Shown in pieces: positions 1 to 8,972 of a stretch of DNA of 64,000 bases. Location: assembly GCF_023015905.1 (NCBI RefSeq), contig NZ_JALKBD010000003.1:124001-188000 (forward strand), given 5' to 3'. Each line of letters starts with the position of its first letter. Position 1 is the first letter of the stretch. The DNA is from Arenibacter sp. F20364 (GTDB lineage Bacteria; Bacteroidota; Bacteroidia; Flavobacteriales; Flavobacteriaceae). The translations under genes and the position numbers were made by a program. Below the pieces are notes generated by a model. The model did not search any database. It was not told where the DNA came from and saw only the letters and a program-made list of their open reading frames with translations.

Positions 1-2348
1 CTCATCACGGTGTAATTGACATTATCGGTGGACGAATACCATTGAAAATTAATCCCTGTACCTGCAGGCGTACCGTTGGAAACTGTAATGGTTGATGGGG
101 TATCACCTTCACAAATGGCTTGGTCCGCAGACCCTTCCCCTCCAGAAATGGCTCCGGCTACAGTGATAGTAACTTCATTGGTGTATCCAGTACACACCTT
201 ACCGTTTAAGGTGGTGGTGTTCAATCGTCTATATTTGGTAGACGTTGCCAGTACGCCAGGGGTATAAGTAGACCCTGTGGCGGAAGCTATCGGGCTCCAG
301 CTTACCCCATTGTCGGTGGAGGATTCCCATGCATAGGTTAGATTGCCGGCGGCGGTCGTATTTGCTATATTAATAATGGTGCTGGGGGCTTGTCCTGCAC
401 AAACATTCTGATCATTGCCAATTGTGCCTACATTTAGGCTGTTTACAAAAACAGTGCTTACAGTAGAATTTTGTAAACATACTTTGGCATTATTGGAAAC
501 TATGGTTTGTCTTCTATATCTTGTAGTAACAGATGGTGCCCCGGCAAAATTATATACTGCATTGGTTTCCCCGCTAATATTAGTAAAACTCCCTGTGGTT
601 GCCGATTGCCATTGGTAGCTAATGTTGGGACCTGCTGCTGTGGCATTGTTAATATTTATTGCATTGGGTGTTTCCCCTGCACAAATAGTCTGGTCGGCAC
701 TTGCCGTTCCTCCGTTAATTTGACCAAGAACAGTGATTTCTATTTCATTGGTATAGTCCGAACATGTGTAACTATTTAGAAGTATGTTGTCCTCTCTTCT
801 AAAGGTCGTGGTCTGTGTTAGGGCACTTGGCTGGTAGTCCGCATTATTGGCTCCAGAAATTGCGGCCCATGAACTTCCATCAAATCGCTCCCATTGGTAT
901 GAAATTGTACCTGTACCCGAAGCATTGGTATCCGATGCTATGGCACTTGGAGCTTCATTGTAACAAACAGTTTCAGCGCCCGTAATACTTCCTACCGCAA
1001 AATTGGTATAAGTTATGGTAGCCACTGTACTAACACCTTGGCAACTTGCACCGGAAACGGTGGTAACTCTTCTAAATTGTTCTACTCCAGGATTTAGGTT
1101 GGCACTGGCGTTGTAATTGCTCTGCGTGGCGCCACTTATGTTTAGCCAGTTACTGCCATCGTATTTCTGCCATTGATAGGTTCCATTGTTTTCGCCATTG
1201 TTTATCGTCAACAATTGTAATTCGCTTAATGAACATATATTTTGATTGGTGGCCGTACCTCCCAATACGGCGGAATTTACAATTATGGAAACCGCCGGGG
1301 TTTCCTTAAAACAACTAAATCCGTTCAAAACATTGGTAACCCTTCTTTTGAAAGAAGTGGTTTTGGTTAAAGCGCTAGGTTGATAAAAATTATCGGTTGC
1401 TCCGGGAATTATATCCCAAGGACCTGAATCGTTTTTGTACCATTGGTAGGTTGTGGTTCCAGCAGGGGTGACTGCCACATCCCCAGCGGTGCTTAATTGC
1501 TCCGGAATTTGGGTGGCACAAACGTTTTGGCCTGTTCCTTCTGTTATGCTACCGGCATATAATTCATTTACGGTAATAGTTGCTACCGTGCTGATTTGTG
1601 TACATGTTTCCCCATTTAGAGTAAATGTAGTTGCACGTCGGTACCTGCTTACTCCATTTGGGAAGGATGGCTTATCTACCACCAATATTTCGGTGTTGGA
1701 ATTTGCAATGGCCGTCCAGGTTCCGTTAACATCTTTTTCCCATTCAAAGGTTCTGGTTTGGGTGATATTGGAACCTGTAATACTTATGTTCTGTACATCG
1801 TTGATGGCACAAACCTGTTGATTAACCCCTGTGCCTCCAGTAAGAGCGGTGAAAGCTACGTTGGCAAGGGTTTGATTATCGGCAAGTCCGTTCACCATAT
1901 TGGTATTACCTCCCAATACATATTTTAGGTTGCCGTCTGTCGTTGTTGAATTTGGTATAAGTTGAATCCTTACATTTTCTATGGTAAATACATCCAAGGA
2001 ACCTTGGGCGTTGGTGGTCATGGTAACTTCCAATCTGGAGGGATTACCAGGGTCTTGGGCTACGGATGCGCTGGTAATATCGGTACCTGCCTCGGTAAAT
2101 GCGGTTGCCCTGATTTCAAAATTGGAGGGAGCTACAATGTAGAAGGTGAAGGTACCCGTGCCGAAATCGGTGGCCAGGGTTTCTGATAGTACTAGGTTTC
2201 CAAGATTAAGTTCGGTCTGTGGTAGGTTGCTGCCACAGGAATTGAAATTGGTGTTCTGCACACTGGTAGTAACCTGAGCGGTACTAAACCAAGCATTAAA
2301 ACTAAACAACAAGATTAGCAGCAGTAGTTTTTTGGTCGATTTTATCAT
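1..2348 (-). CDS. Secreted repeat-rich surface protein, N-terminal part (cut by window edge)
   Basis: The frame opens at an ATG at 2348 and stays open to the left edge, so the C-terminus is missing. The first 25 or so residues form a clear signal peptide (MIKSTKKLLLLILLFSFNAW, then ending near Ala-Gln), so the protein is exported. After a unique N-terminal stretch of about 170 residues come tandem repeats of about 95 residues. Each contains an Asn/Thr-rich strand, a 'YQW' or 'YAWESS' core, a 'YRR' strand, and a conserved Cys in an 'ICAG/VCAG' context. The Cys-containing motif recurs near 109, 398, 678, 960, 1230, 1515 and 1806. This is the Ig-like/PKD-like architecture of large flavobacterial adhesins and gliding-associated proteins. 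A C-terminal sorting domain would be expected but lies outside the window. Ligand and exact family are unknown. Confidence 0.8.
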   Translation of the reverse strand, partial: MIKSTKKLLLLILLFSFNAWFSTAQVTTSVQNTNFNSCGSNLPQTELNLGNLVLSETLATDFGTGTFTFYIVAPSNFEIRATAFTEAGTDITSASVAQDPGNPSRLEVTMTTNAQGSLDVFTIENVRIQLIPNSTTTDGNLKYVLGGNTNMVNGLADNQTLANVAFTALTGGTGVNQQVCAINDVQNISITGSNITQTRTFEWEKDVNGTWTAIANSNTEILVVDKPSFPNGVSRYRRATTFTLNGETCTQISTVATITVNELYAGSITEGTGQNVCATQIPEQLSTAGDVAVTPAGTTTYQWYKNDSGPWDIIPGATDNFYQPSALTKTTSFKRRVTNVLNGFSCFKETPAVSIIVNSAVLGGTATNQNICSLSELQLLTINNGENNGTYQWQKYDGSNWLNISGATQSNYNASANLNPGVEQFRRVTTVSGASCQGVSTVATITYTNFAVGSITGAETVCYNEAPSAIASDTNASGTGTISYQWERFDGSSWAAISGANNADYQPSALTQTTTFRREDNILLNSYTCSDYTNEIEITVLGQINGGTASADQTICAGETPNAININNATAAGPNISYQWQSATTGSFTNISGETNAVYNFAGAPSVTTRYRRQTIVSNNAKVCLQNSTVSTVFVNSLNVGTIGNDQNVCAGQAPSTIINIANTTAAGNLTYAWESSTDNGVSWSPIASATGSTYTPGVLATSTKYRRLNTTTLNGKVCTGYTNEVTITVAGAISGGEGSADQAICEGDTPSTITVSNGTPAGTGINFQWYSSTDNVNYTVM
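95..1850 (-). repeat. Tandem ~285-bp coding repeats (Ig-like modules)
   Basis: At least six to seven diverged copies of a module about 280-290 bp long lie inside the surface-protein gene. They are marked by the recurring 'gcacaaa...tgg' Cys motif and by a 'cattggta' (Tyr-Gln-Trp) motif half a unit away. Copies differ at many codons, so they are old protein repeats rather than a recent DNA duplication. Confidence 0.75.
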
Positions 2349-2886
2349 GATTTTGCCCCTTTATTTTATAATCGAAGTGAAATAATACTTCATTTATCCA
2401 CTTTGTAGGAAAGACCCTATAACGAGGTTGTGCTGGGATATATTGCGGTTATTAATAGGTATTAGAGCCCTTAATAACGGTTTTGTTGTGAAACTGCATT
2501 TAACTGTGGTGAAACGCAATTCCCGTCGATCAGCTATGTGAAAAATTAGCCCTGAAATCCAATTGCAAAAAGGCTGATTTAAATTCCTTCAATTAGCGAC
2601 AAAGAATCGGCTGATTGGCCACATATTTTGCTTGAACGGGCTTGTTTTTGTCAAAAATTATTGAGTTCAAAATAGAGTATTTTGATTGCCAAGCCTGGGA
2701 TATTTTTGTTTTGTATGTGAGGTGTTTCAAAACAGGAAATAAGGGAGTTTGTTATAAACTGGCATTTGCGCGTTTTGACGATGCTAAAAATGAATAGTAC
2801 ATCAATTTAAAACTGATTGTTCTTCTTCTTAATTTAGGTCATGAATAACTAATGGGAATGACTGATACTTCAAGACTTTCGATGTA
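2349..2886. other. Intergenic stretch, no gene seen
   Basis: This stretch lies between the start of the surface-protein gene and the stop of the rubredoxin-fusion gene, both on the minus strand. It is AT-rich, with no convincing open frame, RNA gene, hairpin terminator or repeat. The promoter of the surface protein must lie at its left end, but I see no good TAnnTTTG box there. Confidence 0.5.
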
Positions 2887-4323
2887 TCATAATATTTGTA
2901 GTTTCATTTTTTCGAATCCCGATTTGGGAGCGGCACAAACAGGACAGCAATAATCCCCACTGAGGTCTGCAAATGGAGTTCCAACGGCGACCTGCGATTT
3001 GGCATCACCATAGGTCTCATCATAAACGGTGAAACAGGAACTACATTGATACACTTCCTTTAATATGTCCACATTCGTATTCTTCGGAGCTTCCTTTTTG
3101 GGCACAGCCCGCCCCAGTTGATCGAAATAATTTTTACTAAGTTCCATTAACAGACCCGGTAGCTCTATCTTGTCCACGTCTTGGGCATACGCTTGGTATT
3201 CCTGAGTATTGGGGTCAAAATTTTTAAAGTGTAAAACATTGTATGTGGGCCTTACTGCAAAGCCTTTCACTATAGTGGGTTGGGTGTTCTTTTCAATGAT
3301 AACAGATGAGAAATGGGTTCGTTTCCCCGATTCATTACTGATTCCAAAGGTTAATCCATAAGTACTGATGTCGTTTTGGTCAAAACTCAACACCAAGAAT
3401 TTTTTCAGCTCCAATGCCTCCATATCATCCACAGGTAGATGCCAGTTCATTTCCAATTGTGAATGTCTAATGTTAATACCCTTTTGTCCCAAAAAACGTT
3501 CCAGTTCTGGCCTGCTGGAGCTTTTAATACCTTTGATAATAAACGATTTCCATGGCGTGATGCATATTTTCCCTATGCTGTTGTCCAAACAAAAGCTACA
3601 TAATTTTTTAAGAAAATCAAGATCATATCTATTGTTTCGCCAATAAAGTCCTAGCCAGTATTGATCCAGCCCCATTCTGTTCATTCCTTCATAATAAGGA
3701 AATTTAATGTAGGGAACCACCAGCTCCCGTTCTATTGTTCTGTTATTGGCATCCAATTTTTTATTAAGTATAAAAAATAGTTCATCAATGTCCGCGATGT
3801 CCTTGTAAATATCCTCAATGGCCTTGGCTACAGTGTTTATGTCCCAACTGTAAATAAGCACAGGGTAGTATACGGATTTGCTCCAGTGCGGAAGTTTAAT
3901 GTTCAGGTACCAATAATCCTCACTATCCGAAGCAATAAAGTTAAGGTTGCCATTAAAAATAGGAACCAAACGTTGCTTGGGGTCGGTGATGTTGATCTTT
4001 AATTTGGGCAGATAATCAAAACCCTCCAAAATGTATAAATAAGTGGATCCCTTGAGCCAGTTGGTCATATCAAAAATATCTGCTGACACATAGGAAGTTA
4101 CTATATTTTGGTAACTTCTATCGCTAACAATATCGGTGTTGAATTTTGATATTTGTTCCAATTGTTCCTCCTTGGCATTTTGCAAAGGGAACAACAAATC
4201 TTGCCGCGATCCAAAAAATACTTCTTTCAGCCCCCCTGCTTCCAACATGGCAATGATATCCTTTAATTCCCCGGGAGAAGTAACTCCTCCCTTGATCAAT
4301 ATTCGGTGTAAATCATCATTCAT
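2887..4323 (-). CDS. Rubredoxin fused to a sulfite/nitrite-reductase-like fold
   Basis: This is a 478-residue protein starting at the ATG at 4323, 11 nt after the nitrate reductase stop. A longer frame with a GTG start would overlap that gene and is rejected. The last 55 residues are a rubredoxin: CSSC near residue 426 and CPVC near 457 form the two Cys pairs that bind one iron. The first 400 residues look like two ferredoxin-like half-domains of the sulfite/nitrite reductase fold. There is a 'GGVTSPGELKDI' segment at the N-terminus and 'GKICITPWKSFII' near residue 250, resembling the 'LTPW' segment of that family. The Cys pattern that binds siroheme and [4Fe-4S] (Cx5C...Cx3C) is absent, so catalysis by the classical route is unlikely. 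Position makes it a likely electron carrier or assembly partner for the nitrate reductase; that is inference. Confidence 0.7.
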   Translation of the reverse strand: MNDDLHRILIKGGVTSPGELKDIIAMLEAGGLKEVFFGSRQDLLFPLQNAKEEQLEQISKFNTDIVSDRSYQNIVTSYVSADIFDMTNWLKGSTYLYILEGFDYLPKLKINITDPKQRLVPIFNGNLNFIASDSEDYWYLNIKLPHWSKSVYYPVLIYSWDINTVAKAIEDIYKDIADIDELFFILNKKLDANNRTIERELVVPYIKFPYYEGMNRMGLDQYWLGLYWRNNRYDLDFLKKLCSFCLDNSIGKICITPWKSFIIKGIKSSSRPELERFLGQKGINIRHSQLEMNWHLPVDDMEALELKKFLVLSFDQNDISTYGLTFGISNESGKRTHFSSVIIEKNTQPTIVKGFAVRPTYNVLHFKNFDPNTQEYQAYAQDVDKIELPGLLMELSKNYFDQLGRAVPKKEAPKNTNVDILKEVYQCSSCFTVYDETYGDAKSQVAVGTPFADLSGDYCCPVCAAPKSGFEKMKLQIL

Positions 4324-4334
4324 AACACTATTTT

Positions 4335-7300
4335 TTATGTGGTAACTGTTTGTAACTGTTTGCGCAAAATATCCTGTATTTCCGGTTTGCAACTTCCACA
4401 GCCAAGTCCTGCACCAGTCTCCGAACACAGTTTGGAGAATTCTTCACACCCTCCATTAATGGTTTCAATAAGATTGCCCTCCCCTACTTGACTGCAAGAA
4501 CAAACCAATTTTCCTTTCAAGGGCACAGAATTTGATTGCCCCCTTAACAATTCGTTCCGCTTCTCAGATAGTTCAATTTCCTCTTCTATAAGTCTTTTAA
4601 ATTCGGCAAACTCGTTTTTATCCCCCATTAAGATGGCCCCTTTTAGGGTGTCATCTTTTACGATGCATTTTTTATAATATTTCTTGCTGACGTCCATTAG
4701 GATAATCTCTTCATAACTATTGTCGTCTACGGGAGCATTCACCATTCCCAGACTACAGAGGTCCAAGTTTTCAAACTTTAATATGTTCATAAGGATAGAT
4801 CCATTGTAGATACTGCTAAAATCGCCCAAGATGTATTTTGCGGCTGTATCTGCCTGTTGTTCGGCTGCAGAAGTAATTCCAAAAAGGGCATTTCTAAATT
4901 CCGCAATCTCCCCAAGGGCAAAAATATTGGGATCACTAGTTTGCAAATATTCATTAACTACCACTCCTCTGCCGGTCTTGAGTTCGGAATGTTTACCCAA
5001 TTCAATATTGGGACGGGTACCAATAGCATAGACTATGGCGTTGCACTTTAAAGTCCTACCGGTTTTTAAGGTAATCGAAAGCGTATTCGTGTCATCCCTT
5101 TCCTCGAATACAGTACTTACCTCATTATCAAAATAAACCTTGATTCCCCTATCATTGACATCCTCTGCCAATAGTCGACTTGCAATCCTATCCAACTGTC
5201 TTTCCATTAACCTTGGGGCACGTTGAATAATACTGATATTGACATTTCTGTTCTTAAGCGCCGCTGCCAGCTCCAGCCCCAAAAGTCCTCCTCCAACAAT
5301 AACCACATGTTGTTCCTCGGCAGGAAGGCCGGTGGCCCCTAAATATTTACGTAATTTATCGGCATCCCCTCGTTCTCTCATCGTAAAACGGCCCGGCATG
5401 TTTATTTGCACCTCACTAGGAACAAAGGCCCTACTACCAGTGGCCATTATTAGGATATCATAGGCATGTTCAAAACCATTGTCGTCCATGACCGTTTTAT
5501 TTTTCCTATCAATTTGGGTTACCCCTAGGCCAGAATGTAGGGTAACATTTAATTTCTCAAGTTCCCCTTTTTTTAATTTTTCCAATGCTTCCCAAGAAAG
5601 CTCCTCGCTAACATATTCTGGGAGTAATACCCTATTATAGAAGGGATCCTTTTCCTTGGAAAAAACGTGAAGTTCATCTGTTTCATTCTTCTCCCTATAG
5701 GTCTGGATAAATCTATAGGCAGCAGCTCCTGCACCGATAATTAGAATCTTCTGTTTCGGCTTTACATATTTTGCCACTTCCACGGCACAATATTTAAAAT
5801 CAGGTTCTTTGGACACGGGATCTACCAGATCATTGGTCAAATTATTGGCCCTTCCAAAGTCGTTATTGAGCACCTTGCCCCAATGCATTGGAAGGAAGAC
5901 TACTTTCTCGCGTATATCAAAATTCACCTTCACTTTAACCCGGACCGTTCCTCTCCTACTTTTTATCACGGCTATATCTCCATCCTTTAATTTTCGCAAA
6001 TAGGCATCCACTTTGTTCATTTCCAAATAGGGATCCGGAATATGGGTAAGCAGACGTTTTACCTTTCCGGTTTTTGTGCGGGTATGCCATTGGTCCCTCA
6101 CCCTCCCGGTATTGAGAATCAATGGATATTCGGGGGTTGTTGTTTCGGACTTGTTGTAAAGTGCTGTAGGGGCATTGAAGTGCGATTTTTTATCGTTGGT
6201 AAAGAATTGATGATCCGTAAACAACCTGGGGGTACCCTTGTGTGTAGTGTGGGGTACTGGCCATTGGAAGCTACCCTCTGTCTTCAATCGATCATGGGAC
6301 AGGCCGGATATATCTATTTCGGTGCCCTTTGTTAAAAGGCAATGTTCATCGTATACTTCACTTGCATTCTTATAGTCAAATCCATGATACCCCATTTTTT
6401 GGGCGAACTTCCATAAAATTTCTGCGTCCGGTAAAGCCTCTCCTGGCGCATCGATGACTTTGGGAAGATAACTTATCCGTCTTTCGGAATTGGTCATAGT
6501 CCCTTCCTTTTCCAACCAGCCTGCGGCCGGTAAGAGCAGGTCGGCAAACTTGGTCGTCTCCGAATTGTGCGAAATATCCTGAACTACCACAAAATTGGCA
6601 TTTTTTAGTGCCTTTTCAGCTTTGTGTACATTGGGCATGCTCACGACGGGATTGGTGCAGATTATCCATACGGCCTTCATTTTTCCACTTTCCAGAGCGT
6701 CGAACATCTCAGTGGCGGTATAGCCGGGCTCGGATTTTATTTCTTTTCCACCCCAAAAATCCGACACTTGCTTGCGGTGTTTGGGATTGCCCAACTCCCT
6801 ATGGGCTGCGAGTAAGCTGGCCATACCCCCTACTTCCCTTCCACCCATGGCGTTGGGCTGCCCGGTAAGCGAAAATGGTCCTGCCCCAGGTTTTCCGATC
6901 TGCCCGGTGAGCAGTGACAGATTCATTAATGCCACGTTTTTGGAAACACCAATGACACTTTGGTTGAGCCCCATAGTCCACATACTTATAAAAGCATTGG
7001 CGTTGCCTATATACATGGCCGCCTTCTTGATGTCCTCTACAGGAATTCCACAAAGTTCGGCAGCCTTTTTCATCGAAAGTTGAAAGGCGCTCTCTTTAAC
7101 CGCATCGAAATTTACGGTATGCTTTTTAATGAAGTTTCTGTCTATTTTTTTCTTTTCAATCAACCAGCGGGCTATGGCATTGAAAAGAATTACATCCGTT
7201 CCCGGTAAAATTTGTAAATGAAGATCCGCCGCGGCACAGGTCTGTGTTTTCCTAGGGTCTACCACTATTATTTTTACGTCCGGATTGTTCTCCTTGTGAT

Positions 7301-7868
7301 TTTCTATTCGTCTGAATAGGATGGGATGACACCAGGCTGGATTTGCCCCTGCGATGAGAAAGCAATCCGAAAGCTCTATATCTTCATAAGAAATGGGCAC
7401 AGAATCCTCGCCCAACATTTTTTTATAACCCACAACGGCAGAACTCATGCAGAGCCTGGAATTGGTATCTATATTATTGGTGCCAATAAAGCCTTTGGTC
7501 AATTTATTAACCAAATAATACTCTTCGGTAAGACACTGACCGGAAACATAAAAGCCAACACTATCCGGACCATGTTTTTCTATAATGCTTTTAAATACGG
7601 CTGCTGCCCTGTCAAATGCCGTATCCCAAGAAACTCTTTGTAAAGGGTGATTTCTGCTCCATCTCATTTCCGGATATAAGATCCGGTCACTAACATCCTG
7701 GGCCACGTAATTAAGATTCTTCCCTTTGGAACATAACATACCTTTGTTAACGGGATAAACTTGATCTCCTTCAACACTAATATTGCCCTTAGAGTCTTGT
7801 TCCACCACAATGCCACACCCAACGCCACAGTAGGAGCAAATAGTTTTATGTTCGTTCTTTTTCTGCAT
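4335..7868 (-). CDS. nasA: Assimilatory nitrate reductase fused to NAD(P)H-type diaphorase
   Basis: A 1177-residue protein that should reduce nitrate to nitrite in the cytoplasm. Residues 1-60 hold the [4Fe-4S] motif C11-x2-C14-x3-C18...C46 of bacterial molybdopterin reductases. The molybdopterin catalytic domain follows to about 560, then the dinucleotide-binding domain to about 690 ('LNTGRVRDQWHTRT'). A complete FAD/NAD(P)H domain starts near 705 ('ILIIGAGAAAYRF') with a second Rossmann motif ('VIVGGGLLGLELA'). A BFD-like [2Fe-2S] domain ends the protein (CSC near 1121 and CGSC near 1160). The FAD and BFD parts resemble those of NirB. Nitrate reductases in other bacteria use a separate NasB or ferredoxin, so here the donor module is fused. 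A single TACGTA lies 63 nt upstream. Confidence 0.93.
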   Translation of the reverse strand: MQKKNEHKTICSYCGVGCGIVVEQDSKGNISVEGDQVYPVNKGMLCSKGKNLNYVAQDVSDRILYPEMRWSRNHPLQRVSWDTAFDRAAAVFKSIIEKHGPDSVGFYVSGQCLTEEYYLVNKLTKGFIGTNNIDTNSRLCMSSAVVGYKKMLGEDSVPISYEDIELSDCFLIAGANPAWCHPILFRRIENHKENNPDVKIIVVDPRKTQTCAAADLHLQILPGTDVILFNAIARWLIEKKKIDRNFIKKHTVNFDAVKESAFQLSMKKAAELCGIPVEDIKKAAMYIGNANAFISMWTMGLNQSVIGVSKNVALMNLSLLTGQIGKPGAGPFSLTGQPNAMGGREVGGMASLLAAHRELGNPKHRKQVSDFWGGKEIKSEPGYTATEMFDALESGKMKAVWIICTNPVVSMPNVHKAEKALKNANFVVVQDISHNSETTKFADLLLPAAGWLEKEGTMTNSERRISYLPKVIDAPGEALPDAEILWKFAQKMGYHGFDYKNASEVYDEHCLLTKGTEIDISGLSHDRLKTEGSFQWPVPHTTHKGTPRLFTDHQFFTNDKKSHFNAPTALYNKSETTTPEYPLILNTGRVRDQWHTRTKTGKVKRLLTHIPDPYLEMNKVDAYLRKLKDGDIAVIKSRRGTVRVKVKVNFDIREKVVFLPMHWGKVLNNDFGRANNLTNDLVDPVSKEPDFKYCAVEVAKYVKPKQKILIIGAGAAAYRFIQTYREKNETDELHVFSKEKDPFYNRVLLPEYVSEELSWEALEKLKKGELEKLNVTLHSGLGVTQIDRKNKTVMDDNGFEHAYDILIMATGSRAFVPSEVQINMPGRFTMRERGDADKLRKYLGATGLPAEEQHVVIVGGGLLGLELAAALKNRNVNISIIQRAPRLMERQLDRIASRLLAEDVNDRGIKVYFDNEVSTVFEERDDTNTLSITLKTGRTLKCNAIVYAIGTRPNIELGKHSELKTGRGVVVNEYLQTSDPNIFALGEIAEFRNALFGITSAAEQQADTAAKYILGDFSSIYNGSILMNILKFENLDLCSLGMVNAPVDDNSYEEIILMDVSKKYYKKCIVKDDTLKGAILMGDKNEFAEFKRLIEEEIELSEKRNELLRGQSNSVPLKGKLVCSCSQVGEGNLIETINGGCEEFSKLCSETGAGLGCGSCKPEIQDILRKQLQTVTT

Positions 7869-7930
7869 AAAATCCTTGTATTAAAAGAAACCAATTAAAT
7901 ATGATCTAAAATTACCAAATTAAGTATAAA

Positions 7931-7936
7931 TACGTA
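7931..7936. promoter_or_regulatory. TACGTA palindrome upstream of nitrate reductase
   Basis: One TACGTA in the 208-bp gap between the response-regulator gene and nasA, 63 nt before the nasA ATG. The same palindrome is clustered at the other two control regions of the island, so it is probably an operator of the shared regulator. Confidence 0.5.
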
Positions 7937-8076
7937 GTAATTTATTGATAATAGTTGGGCAGAATATTGACGAAAAGACAATAAAATTGCTTTTTCATTG
8001 GATATTACAGAATATATATATGCCTAGAACGACTTAATTATACTGTAAGTCAATAAAAAATAGCTATTTAGGTAGA

Positions 8077-8748
8077 TTAGACCAGTTTATACTCCTGAGC
8101 TTTTTTGGCAAGATCCATAAGATTATTTACGCCCATTTTTCGCATTAAATTAAAGCGATGGGTTTCAATGGTACGTTTGCTTTTTTGAAGTTTTTCAGAA
8201 ATTTGCTTGTTGGTAAGCCCGGAAAGGACAAGTTCCAAAATTTGTAATTCCTTACTGGTGATCCCAAAGGAGTTATTTCCGTTTTTTGAGGGAAGCTTGC
8301 TTTCCTGTTTTGTCTGTCCCTGATTCAACAGATTGTTTACCAAAACATTGGAAATATCACCACTGAAATATTTACCACCTTGTTCAACTGTGGAAATGGC
8401 CTTAAGAAACTCGGTTTTTCCGGTATCCTTCAATAAATAACCACTGGCTCCTGCGTTAACGGATTTTAGGATATACTCCTCAGAATCGTGCATGGAAAGT
8501 ATAATAGATTTGGTGGTTGAAGAATGTTTTTTGAGTTCCTCTACTGCTTCTATACCATTCATTTCGGGCATTCGGATATCGATGATCAAGAGATCGGGTT
8601 TTTTATCCAATACCATTTGAACGGCCTCCTTACCATTGGAGACCTCCCCAATGACTTCATAATTGGCATCTTCTTCCAATAATGCCCTAATACCATCCCT
8701 TACCAGGGAATGGTCATCGGCCAATACAATACGCGTCGTTTTATCCAC
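8077..8748 (-). CDS. NarL/FixJ-family response regulator
   Basis: A 223-residue two-domain regulator. Residues 1-120 are a receiver domain with the acidic pair D11-D12, phosphoacceptor D57 ('LLIIDIRMP') and the conserved Lys of 'YLLKDTG'. Residues 160-215 are a LuxR-type helix-turn-helix ('GLTNKQISEKLQKSKRTIETH'). It is directly upstream of nasA in the same direction. No kinase is adjacent, but a NarX-like kinase lies at the other end of the island (16622-18469) and is its natural partner. I infer that it controls nitrate/nitrite genes, possibly through the TACGTA sites. Confidence 0.9.
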   Translation of the reverse strand: MDKTTRIVLADDHSLVRDGIRALLEEDANYEVIGEVSNGKEAVQMVLDKKPDLLIIDIRMPEMNGIEAVEELKKHSSTTKSIILSMHDSEEYILKSVNAGASGYLLKDTGKTEFLKAISTVEQGGKYFSGDISNVLVNNLLNQGQTKQESKLPSKNGNNSFGITSKELQILELVLSGLTNKQISEKLQKSKRTIETHRFNLMRKMGVNNLMDLAKKAQEYKLV

Positions 8749-8930
8749 AATAATCTGTTCTTTACAAACAAATATAGGATAAAATTAAAACTAAGTATTC
8801 ATACGGTGAAAATAGATGTTGCAATTTTGAATGTAAACCTCAATCACAAAGGCATTTTACATATGGTTTGTTATGGAGCCGCATTTTGGTTAAGAGTCTT
8901 TTAATGAAGATTTACAGTGGTGGGTATTAA

Positions 8931-8962
8931 ATCAAAAACCCCGACAATTTCGGGGCTTTGAT
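8931..8962 (-). terminator. Hairpin terminator after the porin gene
   Basis: The arms 8931-8943 and 8951-8962 pair around a GC-rich core (ccccg/cggggc) with AT-rich ends; the minus-strand product runs into Ts. It starts about 10 nt beyond the porin stop codon. Confidence 0.8.
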
Positions 8963-8972
8963 GATCATTGGT

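Noticed and set aside
95-1850. CRISPR-like spacing of repeats in the left-end gene
   Set aside because: The repeats are about 285 bp, diverged and in frame, so they are protein modules, not a CRISPR array.
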